From assembly GCA_947363565.1 (NCBI GenBank), contig CANAPP010000013.1:1-62335 (forward strand): a DNA stretch of 62,335 nucleotides, written 5' to 3'. Under the pieces are notes generated by a model. The model did no database searches. It saw only the letters and a list, made by a program, of their open reading frames with translations, and had not been told where the DNA came from. This DNA comes from an uncultured Lachnospiraceae bacterium (lineage in GTDB: Bacteria > Bacillota > Clostridia > Lachnospirales > Lachnospiraceae). The position numbers and the translations under genes were made by a program. Shown one piece after another: positions 54,140-62,335 of the stretch. The stretch's first letter is position 1; each line of letters starts with the position of its first letter.

Positions 54140-55502
54140 AACGATATGGAAGAAGGCTTCCTGTTTAAAGATCCGCACCCAGTTCGCGCTGCTGATCCTG
54201 TGCGCCCTTATCGCGGCGTTCGCGATGTTCGAGATACTCTGGACCAGCAAATTTTCTGTCTTCAATCTGCTGGGGCTTGGCGGATACTATAATACTTACG
54301 GAGATGACATCCGCCTGTCGGACAGGCTTTATGAGGAAGCACCGAACTACGAGCTGCCGGAATCCGAAGAGGACGAAGAACGGATAAAGGCTCTTGAGCC
54401 GCTGCTTGGCCTGGCGGACAAATATACCTCCATCTCCATCTATGGGCTGGATGACGGATACCACCGCACAACGCGTCCGGCGGACATCCTCATGGATCAG
54501 GATAATCCTTTCTTGATCTTCCTCGGCATCGGCGACCAGCTTACCGCCGGAGATTTCGAGGATTTCCGGTATGTCCCGCTTAAGTTCAGCAACGGCTCCG
54601 GAAGCGCACTGATCATGAGCTATAAGCGTTCGGTAGTATTGTACCCTTACACCTTTATCAGCCTGTTTCTCTCCATCCTGCTGTTCTTCCTCATCATCCT
54701 GTTCTTTATCCGGCGCAAGATGAAATCCGTACTTAAGCTAAAGCAGGAGATCCTCGTCATGTCCTCCGGGGACTTAAGCCACCCTGTACCGGACTTAGGC
54801 GGCGACGAGATCGGTATCCTGGCCAGGGAGCTTGACCATATGCGCACGTCCCTGAATGACAATATTGAAAAGGAGCAGGAGAGCCGCCAGGCCAACCAGG
54901 ACCTGATCACCGCCCTGTCCCACGACCTGCGCACGCCCCTTACGATCCTGAACGGATATCTCGAGGTGATAAAGCTTAAGAAAAATCCCGGCCTTGCAGA
55001 AGAATACTTAGACCGGTGTCTGTTAAAGACAAAGGATATCAAGGAGCTTACCGACCGGATGTTTGAGTACGCCCTCATCTCGGAGGAGCAGGAAAATCCA
55101 GAGCTTACGTGGATCTCCACGGATTTTATCCGCCAGTGCCTGAGGGAAAATGCCGACTTTATCCGGCTGGCAGGATTTACGCCAAAGCTTAGGCTCGATG
55201 AGGATTCCGTCGTCCTGAGGAGCGATAAGACCATGCTCAAACGGATCCTGGACAACCTGTTTTCTAATATTTTTAAATACGGGGACAAAAAAGAAAAGGT
55301 CAGGATCTTCTTTGGTATACAAAAAGAAACCTTCACCATCCAGATAAAAAATGGGGTCAAGGCAGAACATTCCGGGGAAGACAAAAACAATATCGGGCTT
55401 AAGAGCGCCCGCAAGATGATACGCCTCCTGGACGGAGAGCTGAACGTATCCGAGACTTCCGGGCTGTTTACCGTGAAGCTTACGTTCGGGGCGGGGGATT
55501 AA
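54132..55502 (+). CDS. Sensor histidine kinase (VanS-like)
   Basis: Two-helix membrane kinase, 456 aa: TM1 about 17-40, extracytoplasmic domain to about 175, TM2 about 176-195, HAMP, phosphoacceptor His in ALSHDLRTPLTILNGYLE, N box LDNLFSNIFKYG, and NIGLKSARKMIRLLDGEL. The start is GTG at 54132. The typical DxGxG G1 box is replaced by IQIKNGVKAE, so the ATP lid is shortened, as in some VanS-like kinases. Partner of the upstream regulator. Confidence 0.92.
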   Translation: MIKTIWKKASCLKIRTQFALLILCALIAAFAMFEILWTSKFSVFNLLGLGGYYNTYGDDIRLSDRLYEEAPNYELPESEEDEERIKALEPLLGLADKYTSISIYGLDDGYHRTTRPADILMDQDNPFLIFLGIGDQLTAGDFEDFRYVPLKFSNGSGSALIMSYKRSVVLYPYTFISLFLSILLFFLIILFFIRRKMKSVLKLKQEILVMSSGDLSHPVPDLGGDEIGILARELDHMRTSLNDNIEKEQESRQANQDLITALSHDLRTPLTILNGYLEVIKLKKNPGLAEEYLDRCLLKTKDIKELTDRMFEYALISEEQENPELTWISTDFIRQCLRENADFIRLAGFTPKLRLDEDSVVLRSDKTMLKRILDNLFSNIFKYGDKKEKVRIFFGIQKETFTIQIKNGVKAEHSGEDKNNIGLKSARKMIRLLDGELNVSETSGLFTVKLTFGAGD

Positions 55503-55516
55503 AGCCCTCCCCGCCC
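55488..55516. other. GC-rich hairpin between convergent genes
   Basis: GGGGCGGGGG and CCCTCCCCGCCC pair around the kinase stop codon. There is no T-run on either strand, but it is strong enough to separate the convergent transcripts. Confidence 0.5.
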
Positions 55517-55528
55517 AAAAGGAAAGCT

Positions 55529-55846
55529 TTACTCTTCTTCAAACTCCAGCGTATCCAGCCACTCGTCAAATTTATCGACCACCTGGTCGTACTCATCCTC
55601 ATCCTCGATGAAGATGATATCATGCTCTTCGCCGCCGGATGTGTCACGCTCAAACTGATAGAACCAGACGTCCTCCGTCAGCTCTCCTTCATCGTTAAGC
55701 GGGGAAACCGCGATATATTCCCTGTCATTCAGTTCAAGCACCGTGAGGATCCCGCAGTCTATCTCGCCATCATCCGTCGTCAAGGTAACCACATCAACTT
55801 CCAGTTCTAATTCCACGTCCATTTCTTTTCCCATTTCTTCTCCCAT
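55529..55846 (-). CDS. DUF1292 domain protein (YrzB-like)
   Basis: Small very acidic cytosolic protein, 105 aa. The region VTLTTDDGEIDCGILTVLEL followed by YIAVSPLNDEGELTEDVWFY matches DUF1292, common in Firmicutes with no known function. It ends in an Asp/Glu-rich stretch. AAAGG is upstream of the first of three possible Met starts (residues 1, 5, 9). It stands alone. Confidence 0.85.
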   Translation of the reverse strand: MGEEMGKEMDVELELEVDVVTLTTDDGEIDCGILTVLELNDREYIAVSPLNDEGELTEDVWFYQFERDTSGGEEHDIIFIEDEDEYDQVVDKFDEWLDTLEFEEE

Positions 55847-55915
55847 CTTTTTTATCCTTTCCTCTTCTTAGTGATACCCCGGAAAACGAATCAGGAACGC
55901 CCTCCGGACATACAT

Positions 55916-55945
55916 ATGGAACCAGCCTGAACAGGCTGATTCCAT
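55916..55945. other. Strong intergenic hairpin
   Basis: ATGGAACCAGCCTG and CAGGCTGATTCCAT pair with a single G-T wobble around AA. No T-run on either side. It lies between the DUF1292 and ABC permease genes and is REP-like. Confidence 0.5.
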
Positions 55946-56018
55946 CATAACATATCCCGCATCAAATTCCTATAGGGATTTTAAACCCCCGGGCATTTTT
56001 AAGTTCTTCCGGAAAAGA

Positions 56019-58055
56019 TCACTCAAAGGTTCCCTGCTGCTTAAGCTTCTCCACTGTCTCGTGGTCCGTATACACACTGCAGACCTCTTCCCCACTCCCG
56101 GTCTTGACCGTGACGGAGATATCGACACTGGTATCCACCGTCCGGTCGATGCCGTAAAGCCACAGATTATCCCCATAGCAGAGCTTTTCTTTAATGGATC
56201 CGATAAACTCTTCGTCATAGATATCAAAGCTTTCCCACTTATCCGAGCTTCCCTCATATCTGGAAACATTCACCTGAGTGATCGGGATATCCTTCATGGA
56301 TGTCTTCACGTCCACCCCAAGTTCATCCCGCAGGTACTTTATCGTCTTTTTGAAGGATGGATAGAGGTGATACGCATCCGTAGACCCGGCTTCCGCGTAA
56401 TAATAGCTGCTGCTTCCCGGTTTCAGTTTATGCATGACCGTAAGCTGTCCGAAGGGGACCGTACTGCTTGCCGTCTTATAGTCCAGCGCCGCGTGCTCCT
56501 CCAGATACAGACGGAACAGTTCCGAGCGCTGCTCTTTCGTCATATCCAGCACCTCCGTGCAGACCGGATAGCTGATCTCTACGTCCGTCACCAAGGACCA
56601 GTCTGCCGTATAGAGAGAATAGGTGTCTTTTTTATACTCCATCGTATCAAATACCTGCTCCATCAAGTCATCCTGAAGCTCTGGCGAAAGCGCATATACC
56701 CGCTTGGCCTCCTTCCCGTTTTTCAGCTTGTAGGTAAAGGTATAAGAATCATAGCCGCTGGATGACTCGCCGCCGTTCTCCAGGATATCCTTATTCTGGT
56801 CATTTTCCCCGATGATCCGGTCGAGGACCTTACGCGACTGGATCATCGCTTTGCCGGTCACGCCGTTCCTCTCCTTTCCCCAAAAGGAGTTGTCCGTCAG
56901 ATACGACGTGTCTACCACGATGGAGGAAAGTTCTTCTTCCCTGGGCAGATAACGGTCAAAGCCGCTTAAATCCAGCCAGAAGAAGCCCACGATCAGGAAG
57001 GCTGCCGCCAGGGATGCCAACATCTGCCGCTTATTGGACCACAGTCCCCTGACGTCAAACCGGTAGATGCACTCGATCACACCGTGGGCGAAAAATCCGC
57101 CGATGATAACGCCCGCGATGATCCACGGCTTAAAGGAGGTAAAGGACACCGCATAGAGCCCAAGCCCCACGTATATCGCCCCAGGGATCACCAGCAGGAA
57201 CCGGATCACCGGATTCCACCGCGGAAATGCCATGGCCTTTCCCGCCATCTCCGAGGCGCGCCGCGAAAACAGCAGATAGTTGATCAGCAGCAAGATCACT
57301 ACCCACACGCCGATGGCCGCAAGGTGAAGGACATGCTCCTCCCATCTCCATGTCCCGCCCGAAGCCAGCAAAAGCCTGGTCAGCGAGAGGGGCGAAAAAT
57401 AACTGAAGATTACGGATTTGTCCCCAAACTCGCAGTAAGTCTCAAAAAATGCAGACGCTAAAGACGGGTACAGCATACAGAGCATCACCGGCGAATATCC
57501 GGAAAACACACAGAAACCTAACAAGCCGATAAACGTATTGCCGGTCATCAGCATAGCCAGCGACATGGTAAGGTATGTAACTGCAAATATGGCTGTATAG
57601 CAAACTACGGCAAATAAGCTGTGTACCAGAAATGCCTGGCTTAAATACCCCGCCGCCGCCGTAACGATGCACTTAAATGCCGTGACCAGCACAAGCGGCA
57701 CCACAAAAAGCATAAGATCATTAGTCAGCAGGATCGTGATGATCTCCGTCCTCTTTATCGGCAAAGAGTGATAAAAATCAACCTCCGTCCTGGAATGCAG
57801 ATACTTAAAGCTGCTGACCGCAAGGAGCAGCGCCGCGCCGAGAGCCACAAACGCCATCCCGTACTCCGGCCGCGCCAGATCCGTGATCTGCTCCATGATC
57901 TTTTCTGCCTTGATGTCCCTGCTGCAGATATTCTGAATTATCATCAGAAATGACAGCACTGCCAGGAAGAAAAAGAAAAAGGTGATAAGGATCATCCCGA
58001 TCCTGTGCTTGATATTTTCCCGCCTAAGATTAATAAATGAGCGTCTTGATGTCAT
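56019..58055 (-). CDS. ABC transporter permease (YtrC/D-like, large)
   Basis: Membrane component of an export-type ABC transporter, about 678 aa. Seven to eight helices occupy the first 380 residues (GMILITFFFFFLAVLSFLMI and so on), followed by a roughly 300-residue soluble C-terminal domain. ATG at 58055 follows GGAGGTGG and overlaps the ATPase gene by 26 nt; a longer open frame has no similarity. With the GntR regulator and ATPase it forms a Ytr-type unit often induced by cell-wall antibiotics. Confidence 0.82.
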   Translation of the reverse strand: MTSRRSFINLRRENIKHRIGMILITFFFFFLAVLSFLMIIQNICSRDIKAEKIMEQITDLARPEYGMAFVALGAALLLAVSSFKYLHSRTEVDFYHSLPIKRTEIITILLTNDLMLFVVPLVLVTAFKCIVTAAAGYLSQAFLVHSLFAVVCYTAIFAVTYLTMSLAMLMTGNTFIGLLGFCVFSGYSPVMLCMLYPSLASAFFETYCEFGDKSVIFSYFSPLSLTRLLLASGGTWRWEEHVLHLAAIGVWVVILLLINYLLFSRRASEMAGKAMAFPRWNPVIRFLLVIPGAIYVGLGLYAVSFTSFKPWIIAGVIIGGFFAHGVIECIYRFDVRGLWSNKRQMLASLAAAFLIVGFFWLDLSGFDRYLPREEELSSIVVDTSYLTDNSFWGKERNGVTGKAMIQSRKVLDRIIGENDQNKDILENGGESSSGYDSYTFTYKLKNGKEAKRVYALSPELQDDLMEQVFDTMEYKKDTYSLYTADWSLVTDVEISYPVCTEVLDMTKEQRSELFRLYLEEHAALDYKTASSTVPFGQLTVMHKLKPGSSSYYYAEAGSTDAYHLYPSFKKTIKYLRDELGVDVKTSMKDIPITQVNVSRYEGSSDKWESFDIYDEEFIGSIKEKLCYGDNLWLYGIDRTVDTSVDISVTVKTGSGEEVCSVYTDHETVEKLKQQGTFE

Positions 58056-58929
58056 ATCCGACCACCTCCGTTTCACTGATAAAGATTTCTTCCAGGGACA
58101 GCGGCAGGATCTCATAGTAGACAGGGCTTAAGTCCTCCATCTTCTTTACGATATCCTCCTCGCTCTCTCTGACGGTCATGGAGATCAGCCGCCCTTTCTG
58201 CTTAAGCTGCAGGATTCCAAACAGCTTGTAGAGCGAAATCTTCGCATCCTCCGGGAACACGCACTGTACCTTGTGCATGTTGCACTTCAGATCCGAAAGC
58301 TCCTTGGAAAGCAGCACGCCGCCCTTGTGCAAAAGTCCGATATGGTCGCAGATATCCTCAAGCTCCCGCAGGTTATGGGACGCGATGACAGGCGTCAATT
58401 CCCGCTCATCGATCTCCTTTGCCAGGATGCTCTTGATGCCCTGGCGCATCACCGGGTCGAGACCGTCAAAAGTCTCGTCGCAGAACAGGTAAGATGCATT
58501 GGCGCAAAGCCCAAGAAGAATGGATAACTGCTTTTTCATCCCCTTCGAGTAAGTCTGGATCTTCCTGGTGCCGTCAAGCCCAAACCTCCCCAAAAGCTCC
58601 TCAAATCTCGGGTAATCAAACTTAAGGTAATATCTGCCGTAAAAGGTCGCCATGTCCTTGGCCGTTGCATTGGGGAAGAAATACTGCTCGTCCGAAATGT
58701 AAAAGCACCGCTTCTTTACCTCGGGGTTGTCCCACACGTTCTGCCCGTCGATAAGGATCTCTCCCTGCCCAGGCTTTAAAATACCCGCCATCATCCGAAG
58801 GAGCGTACTTTTCCCCGCCCCGTTGGTCCCCAGCATCCCGAAAATGTACTGGGAGCGGATCTTAAGATCGATATCCTTAACAGCCTCGATCTTTTCAAAT
58901 GACTTGCTGACCTTTTTTATCTCTATCAT
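58030..58929 (-). CDS. ABC transporter ATP-binding protein (YtrB-like)
   Basis: ATPase of the adjacent permease, 299 aa. Walker A GTNGAGKSTLL, signature YSKGMKKQLSILLGL, Walker B YLFCDETFDGLDP, H-loop ASHNL. A C-terminal domain of about 80 residues follows the catalytic core. Its start overlaps the GntR stop by 4 nt (ATGA), with GGAGGTGAT upstream. Confidence 0.93.
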   Translation of the reverse strand: MIEIKKVSKSFEKIEAVKDIDLKIRSQYIFGMLGTNGAGKSTLLRMMAGILKPGQGEILIDGQNVWDNPEVKKRCFYISDEQYFFPNATAKDMATFYGRYYLKFDYPRFEELLGRFGLDGTRKIQTYSKGMKKQLSILLGLCANASYLFCDETFDGLDPVMRQGIKSILAKEIDERELTPVIASHNLRELEDICDHIGLLHKGGVLLSKELSDLKCNMHKVQCVFPEDAKISLYKLFGILQLKQKGRLISMTVRESEEDIVKKMEDLSPVYYEILPLSLEEIFISETEVVGYDIKTLIY

Positions 58930-59297
58930 ACCATCACCTCCCCCGCCGCTTTCTCTATGCAGTCAAAAAGCTCCTGCCTTTTTACGCCCTGCTTAAGACA
59001 GGTGCGCGCTTTATCTTCCAGCTCCGTAAGAAGTCTCTCTTTCTGCCTGCTTAACAGCCCTTCATCCCGTTTCACAAAATTCCCCCTTCCCTTGACCGTG
59101 TAGATGAACCCGTCCTTTTCCAGCTCCGTATACGCCCGCTGGATAGTGTTGGGATTGATCGACAGCTCGACCGCAAGGGTCCTGACCGAGGGAAGCTTTT
59201 CATCCGCTTCCAGGACGCCGCTTACGATGAGCGTCTGGAAGCGTGCTGCAATCTGTTCATAGATCGGACGTTTATCATTATAATCGATAAGAATCAT
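58926..59297 (-). CDS. GntR-family regulator, YtrA subfamily
   Basis: Short repressor, 123 aa. The winged helix covers residues 1-75 (IYEQIAARFQTLIVSGVL, then LPSVRTLAVELSINPNTIQR) and is followed by a small dimerisation helix pair, the YtrA layout without a large ligand domain. It heads the ABC transporter operon and most likely represses it through the palindrome immediately upstream. AAGGAGG precedes the ATG. Confidence 0.93.
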   Translation of the reverse strand: MILIDYNDKRPIYEQIAARFQTLIVSGVLEADEKLPSVRTLAVELSINPNTIQRAYTELEKDGFIYTVKGRGNFVKRDEGLLSRQKERLLTELEDKARTCLKQGVKRQELFDCIEKAAGEVMV

Positions 59298-59326
59298 AGC
59301 GTCCTCCTTCCAAATGTTCGTGAACT

Positions 59327-59353
59327 AAGTGTATTAAGTATATTAGTACACTT
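59327..59353 (-). promoter_or_regulatory. YtrA-type operator
   Basis: AAGTGTA and TACACTT flank a partly symmetric centre (about 10 of 13 half-site positions pair). It covers the expected transcription start, just after the -10 at 59354. Confidence 0.8.
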
Positions 59354-59382
59354 ATTATAAGTCCGGGATTCCAGATTGTCAA
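59354..59382 (-). promoter_or_regulatory. Consensus promoter of the GntR-ABC operon
   Basis: On the minus strand TTGACA (59382-59377), exactly 17 bp, TATAAT (59359-59354): a perfect SigA promoter, which would need repression by the adjacent operator. Confidence 0.92.
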
Positions 59383-59414
59383 CCGCTTTTTCGATTTCCC
59401 GGATTTTACAGAAA

Positions 59415-60689
59415 TTACAGCAAAAGCATCTCGGCTATTTTATGCATACACCAGCGCACATCCCGCGCTTCGATAGCTTCCAGGGTAACGATATCACAGC
59501 ATCCGATTTCCTCTCCGCCAAGCTTATAGGTTAGCTTTCCCGCGGGCTGTCCGCGCTTTACGGGCACCTTAAGGGCTTTTTTAAGCTCCTTTTCCACCGC
59601 CACCTCTTCGTCCTTCCGAAGAAGGATGCGAAGGGAGCCTTCCCTCTCCTCCGGCTTCATGCCAACGCGCACTTTGCCGTCAAAGGCAAATTCTCCCTCC
59701 GGGCTTACCCCGTCTTCTACCGCCACTTCTTCCTCGGGGAAATCCTGCCAGACGTCCCGGTATTCATAATTATTCAGGGCATACTCCATAAGCTTTTTCG
59801 TATCCTTCCACTTATAGCTTTTGTTGTTTGGCCAGCCGCAGGCTAAAAGAGCCACGATAAAGGTCCGCTCATCCCGCTTGAGCGCCCCCACGTAGCAGTA
59901 CCCCGCTTTGGCCGTAAATCCCGTCTTTCCGGACAGCGCCCCCTCCATCATCGTCAGAAATGCATTGTGGTTCGTGCAGGAAAACTGCCGCTTTTTATCC
60001 ACCGAAGAAAACTCGTAGCTCTTCGCCCGGGTGATCTTAAGAAATTCCTCCCTCTTCGGAGATTGGGTGATGCAGTATTTCATGATGCGGGCAAGATCGG
60101 CCGCCGTCGTCGCGTGCTCCCCTCCCCCATCCTTACTGTCCAGGCCGTTTGGCGTCACAAAATGGGTATCCATGCAGCCAAGCTCCTTTGCCCTTTCATT
60201 CATCATCTTCGCAAATCCCTCCACCGAGCCGCCGACGGCCTCGGCGATGATGACTGCACTGTCATTGTGGGATTCAAGCATCAGGGAATGGAGGAGATCC
60301 TTAAGATAGTACTTCTCCCCGCTCCTTACCCCGAGATGTACCTTTGGCTGCCTGGCCGCATGGTCGGAGACCTTCGCCTTCTGCCCCTCTTTCATATTCT
60401 CCAGCGCAAGGATACAGGTCATGATCTTCGTGGTGCTGGCCATAGGCCGCACCTTTTCTTCATTTTTCCCAAACAAAATACGCCCACTGTCAGCATCCAT
60501 AAGTACCGCCGACTGGGCGTAAAGTTCTTTCGGCTCACTGATGATCTCCTGGGACGCTTCTTTTGCCGGCTCGTTTTGCCCGTCCTTTTTGCCGGGAAGC
60601 CTTCCGCTGTCAGTCAGCATCACCAGAATCTGCGCCATCACCAGAACTGCCAAAATCATATATACATGTAACTGTCTGTTTCTTTTCAT
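59415..60689 (-). CDS. D-alanyl-D-alanine carboxypeptidase (DacB-like)
   Basis: Second PBP5-type enzyme of the window, about 424 aa. N-terminal membrane or signal helix (VYMILAVLVMAQILVML), catalytic motifs STTK, SHNDSAV and SGKTGFTAKAG, and a C-terminal beta domain ending in an amphipathic helix. Position next to scpB and scpA recalls the scpA-scpB-dacB region of spore formers, where DacB adjusts cortex cross-linking. ATG at 60689 is preferred to a GTG three codons upstream; neither has a strong ribosome site. Confidence 0.92.
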   Translation of the reverse strand: MKRNRQLHVYMILAVLVMAQILVMLTDSGRLPGKKDGQNEPAKEASQEIISEPKELYAQSAVLMDADSGRILFGKNEEKVRPMASTTKIMTCILALENMKEGQKAKVSDHAARQPKVHLGVRSGEKYYLKDLLHSLMLESHNDSAVIIAEAVGGSVEGFAKMMNERAKELGCMDTHFVTPNGLDSKDGGGEHATTAADLARIMKYCITQSPKREEFLKITRAKSYEFSSVDKKRQFSCTNHNAFLTMMEGALSGKTGFTAKAGYCYVGALKRDERTFIVALLACGWPNNKSYKWKDTKKLMEYALNNYEYRDVWQDFPEEEVAVEDGVSPEGEFAFDGKVRVGMKPEEREGSLRILLRKDEEVAVEKELKKALKVPVKRGQPAGKLTYKLGGEEIGCCDIVTLEAIEARDVRWCMHKIAEMLLL

Positions 60690-60753
60690 GCACCGCACCG
60701 CATATTTTCCATTACTGCAATATATGCATGAGCATATGCGGCTATGTATCCTT

Positions 60754-61323
60754 TTAAATATCCAGCTTAAGCTGCACCTCTTCCTCCGCCTCGGTCTTCA
60801 GGGTCTCCACTTGCTCCGGGTTCATCACCGGCAGTTCATCCACCGACTGGATACCAAACCGTCGCAGGAACTCCTCGGTAGTCCCGAAAAGCAGCGGCCT
60901 TCCCGGCGCGTCCAGCCGGCCTACCTCGCAGACTAAGTTATATTCCACCAGCTTATTCACCGCGTGGTCCGACTTCACTCCCCGGATCTTCTCCACCTCA
61001 AGCTTGGTGACCGGCTGCTTATAGGCAACGATGGAGAGTGTCTCAAGCAAAACGTCTGTAAGCACGTATTTCTTCGGCTGCTTGGCAATCCGGATCAGGT
61101 AGTCGTACATTTCCTTTTTCGTGCAGAGCTGGAACGAATTCTCAAGCTCTAAAATCCTGATCCCTCTGTCCGCCTTGGCATACTTATCCATCATCTGGCG
61201 GATAAGCTTTCTCGTCGTCTCCTCGTCATGCCCAATGGCGGCGGCTATCTTACTTAACTCCACGGAATTCCCCACCGCGAAGAGGATCGCCTCTATCACG
61301 CCTTCCAGTTTCTTTATCTCCAC
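60754..61323 (-). CDS. scpB: Segregation and condensation protein B
   Basis: Winged-helix kleisin partner of the SMC condensin complex, 189 aa. Core pattern ILFAVGNSVELSKIA, then VAYKQPVTKLEVEKIRGVKS, then GRPLLFGTTEEFLRRFG. The start is GTG at 61323. It lies 51 bp after scpA and works with it and Smc in chromosome segregation. Confidence 0.96.
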   Translation of the reverse strand: MEIKKLEGVIEAILFAVGNSVELSKIAAAIGHDEETTRKLIRQMMDKYAKADRGIRILELENSFQLCTKKEMYDYLIRIAKQPKKYVLTDVLLETLSIVAYKQPVTKLEVEKIRGVKSDHAVNKLVEYNLVCEVGRLDAPGRPLLFGTTEEFLRRFGIQSVDELPVMNPEQVETLKTEAEEEVQLKLDI

Positions 61324-61374
61324 TTAATCTTCATCCCTTTCTTTTCCTGCCGCCCCAATCCAAAGCGCTGTCTG

Positions 61375-62127
61375 TCACTCTTCCGGTTCGCCGGTACCGA
61401 TCATGATATCCTCAAAGGGCTGCTCCTGCTCGATGAATATGGTCCCTTCCTTCATGAGCTGTAAAATGGCCAAAAACGTCACCACGATCTGGGTCCGTGA
61501 GCTCTGCCGGTTAAGAAGCTGCCTGAAGCTGAACCGCTTATGCTCCCTGGCGTAGGCAGCCACATACTCCAGCTTGTCCGGAAGGGTCACCTCCTCCTTC
61601 TCAAGCTTGCCGAACTTGCTCCTTACCGGGTCGATCTTATCCGCCTGGCGCCTCATCACGTCCTGGAACACGCGGTTAAGCCGCGCAAGGGTCAGATCCC
61701 CCAAAAGCTCGTCCAAGTCCACTGGCTCCACATAGCCAAGAACCTCCTCCGGGATGGTTGGACTCTTGCAAAATGTGTACTCCCCCTCAATCTGGCGGTC
61801 CTTAAGCTCATAGGACATCATCTTGTACATCTTATACTCCAAAAGCTGCGCGATCAGCTCCTGCCTGGGGTCCTCCTCCTCCCCCTCGTCATTCACTTCC
61901 CTGGGAAGAAGCATCCTGCACTTGATGTCAAGGAGCGTCGCCGCCATGACAAGGAACTCGCTCATGATATTTAAGTCCTCCCGCTCCATGGCCTTAATAT
62001 ACTCCATGTACTGGTTCGTGATCTCCACGATCGGGATATCGTAGATATCGATCTTATTTTTATCGATCAGGTGAAGAAGAAGGTCTAAGGGTCCTTCAAA
62101 CACCTGCAATTTTATCGGAATGCCCAT
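61375..62127 (-). CDS. scpA: Segregation and condensation protein A
   Basis: Kleisin subunit of the bacterial condensin, 250 aa. The N-terminal signature VFEGPLDLLLHLIDKNKIDI followed by YDIPIVEITNQYMEYI is unmistakable; the C-terminal winged helix binds the Smc head. GAGGAG precedes the ATG. It heads the scpA-scpB unit downstream of a good promoter. Confidence 0.97.
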   Translation of the reverse strand: MGIPIKLQVFEGPLDLLLHLIDKNKIDIYDIPIVEITNQYMEYIKAMEREDLNIMSEFLVMAATLLDIKCRMLLPREVNDEGEEEDPRQELIAQLLEYKMYKMMSYELKDRQIEGEYTFCKSPTIPEEVLGYVEPVDLDELLGDLTLARLNRVFQDVMRRQADKIDPVRSKFGKLEKEEVTLPDKLEYVAAYAREHKRFSFRQLLNRQSSRTQIVVTFLAILQLMKEGTIFIEQEQPFEDIMIGTGEPEE

Positions 62128-62241
62128 CTATGCTCCTCACAGTCAGACTCTCGCGGCACGCATAAGGTCTTTGCGCCGCCCCAAGAGATAAAATCGCATG
62201 CCGCCGGTCAGAGTAACGCCAGGCAACATTGTAGCCAAATT

Positions 62242-62270
62242 ATTATACAGGATTTCGCTGATTTTCTCAA
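62242..62270 (-). promoter_or_regulatory. Promoter upstream of scpA
   Basis: On the minus strand TTGAGA (62270-62265), 17 bp, TATAAT (62247-62242). The transcript would have a leader of about 108 nt. Confidence 0.8.
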
Positions 62271-62335
62271 CCAGAAAATCTCTTGAGTTTCCGCAGTTTT
62301 ATCCACATGACCCTGATTTTATGAGTATCATAGTG

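Noticed and set aside
62147-62203. 18-codon ORF (MRFYLLGRRKDLMRAARV) in the scpA leader
   Set aside because: No ribosome-binding site and no recognisable leader-peptide feature such as codon runs with a terminator.
1-62335. CRISPR arrays, insertion sequences, prophage or integrative-element genes, tRNA or rRNA genes
   Set aside because: No regularly spaced direct repeats, transposase or integrase motifs, phage genes, or tRNA-like folds were recognised by reading both strands.

Overview
The window is a chromosomal segment from a spore-forming, anaerobic Gram-positive bacterium of the class Clostridia, most likely family Lachnospiraceae. This rests on the CIRCE-controlled hrcA-grpE-dnaK-dnaJ operon, spoVB and spoIIM homologues, two PBP5-type D,D-carboxypeptidases, scpA/scpB, RNase Y, a BceAB-type transporter, a YtrA-type GntR regulator and SigA-like promoters with 17-bp spacers. 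Species cannot be named. No rRNA, tRNA, CRISPR array, transposase or phage gene was seen. Genes are tightly packed and mostly on the minus strand.

Layout. 1-1360: amino-acid ABC importer (permease cut by the window edge, lipoprotein receptor). 1529-6739: heat-shock operon with CIRCE and promoter. 6819-10125: D,D-carboxypeptidase, aldo/keto reductase, DUF2971 protein. 10220-13396: csoR-copA copper operon with an operator inside the promoter spacer and an in-frame internal start that could yield a free CopZ. 13433-15444: HAD phosphatase and a voltage-gated-type K+ channel. 15495-24047: a self-contained sigma-54 island: hydantoinase/dihydropyrimidinase, carbamoyl-amino-acid hydrolase, PAS/AAA+/Fis-like activator, NCS1 permease, CodA-family deaminase and rpoN itself, with a -24/-12 promoter on each side. 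24044-30756: BceAB-like transporter, chemoreceptor and BceRS-like two-component system. 30861-36887: glycolytic block gap, pgk, tpiA, esterase, gpmI, with repeated structured intergenic sequence. 37042-41249: PHP phosphatase and an Fe-S/tRNA-thiolation operon (rrf2, iscS, iscU, mnmA). 41446-44248: spoVB, spoIIM, Nudix hydrolase. 44280-47743: rny, recX, recA with LexA box. 47751-48839: structured intergenic region and a TipA-like MerR regulator with its 19-bp-spacer promoter. 48861-55502: PF06541 protein and a CsbB/YfhO-like glycosylation pair divergent from a two-component system, with shared repeats between the promoters. 55529-62270: DUF1292 protein, YtrA-type regulator with ABC transporter, D,D-carboxypeptidase, scpB and scpA.

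The most interesting unit is the sigma-54 island. The deaminase, ring-opening hydrolase and carbamoyl hydrolase can be read as one catabolic route for a cyclic ureide or amidine (creatinine/N-methylhydantoin, hydantoin, or cytosine-derived pyrimidine). The sigma factor it needs appears to lie in the operon it activates, giving a positive loop. Second in interest are the internal CopZ start in copA, the divergent two-component/glycosylation module, and the repeated RNA structures in the glycolytic block.
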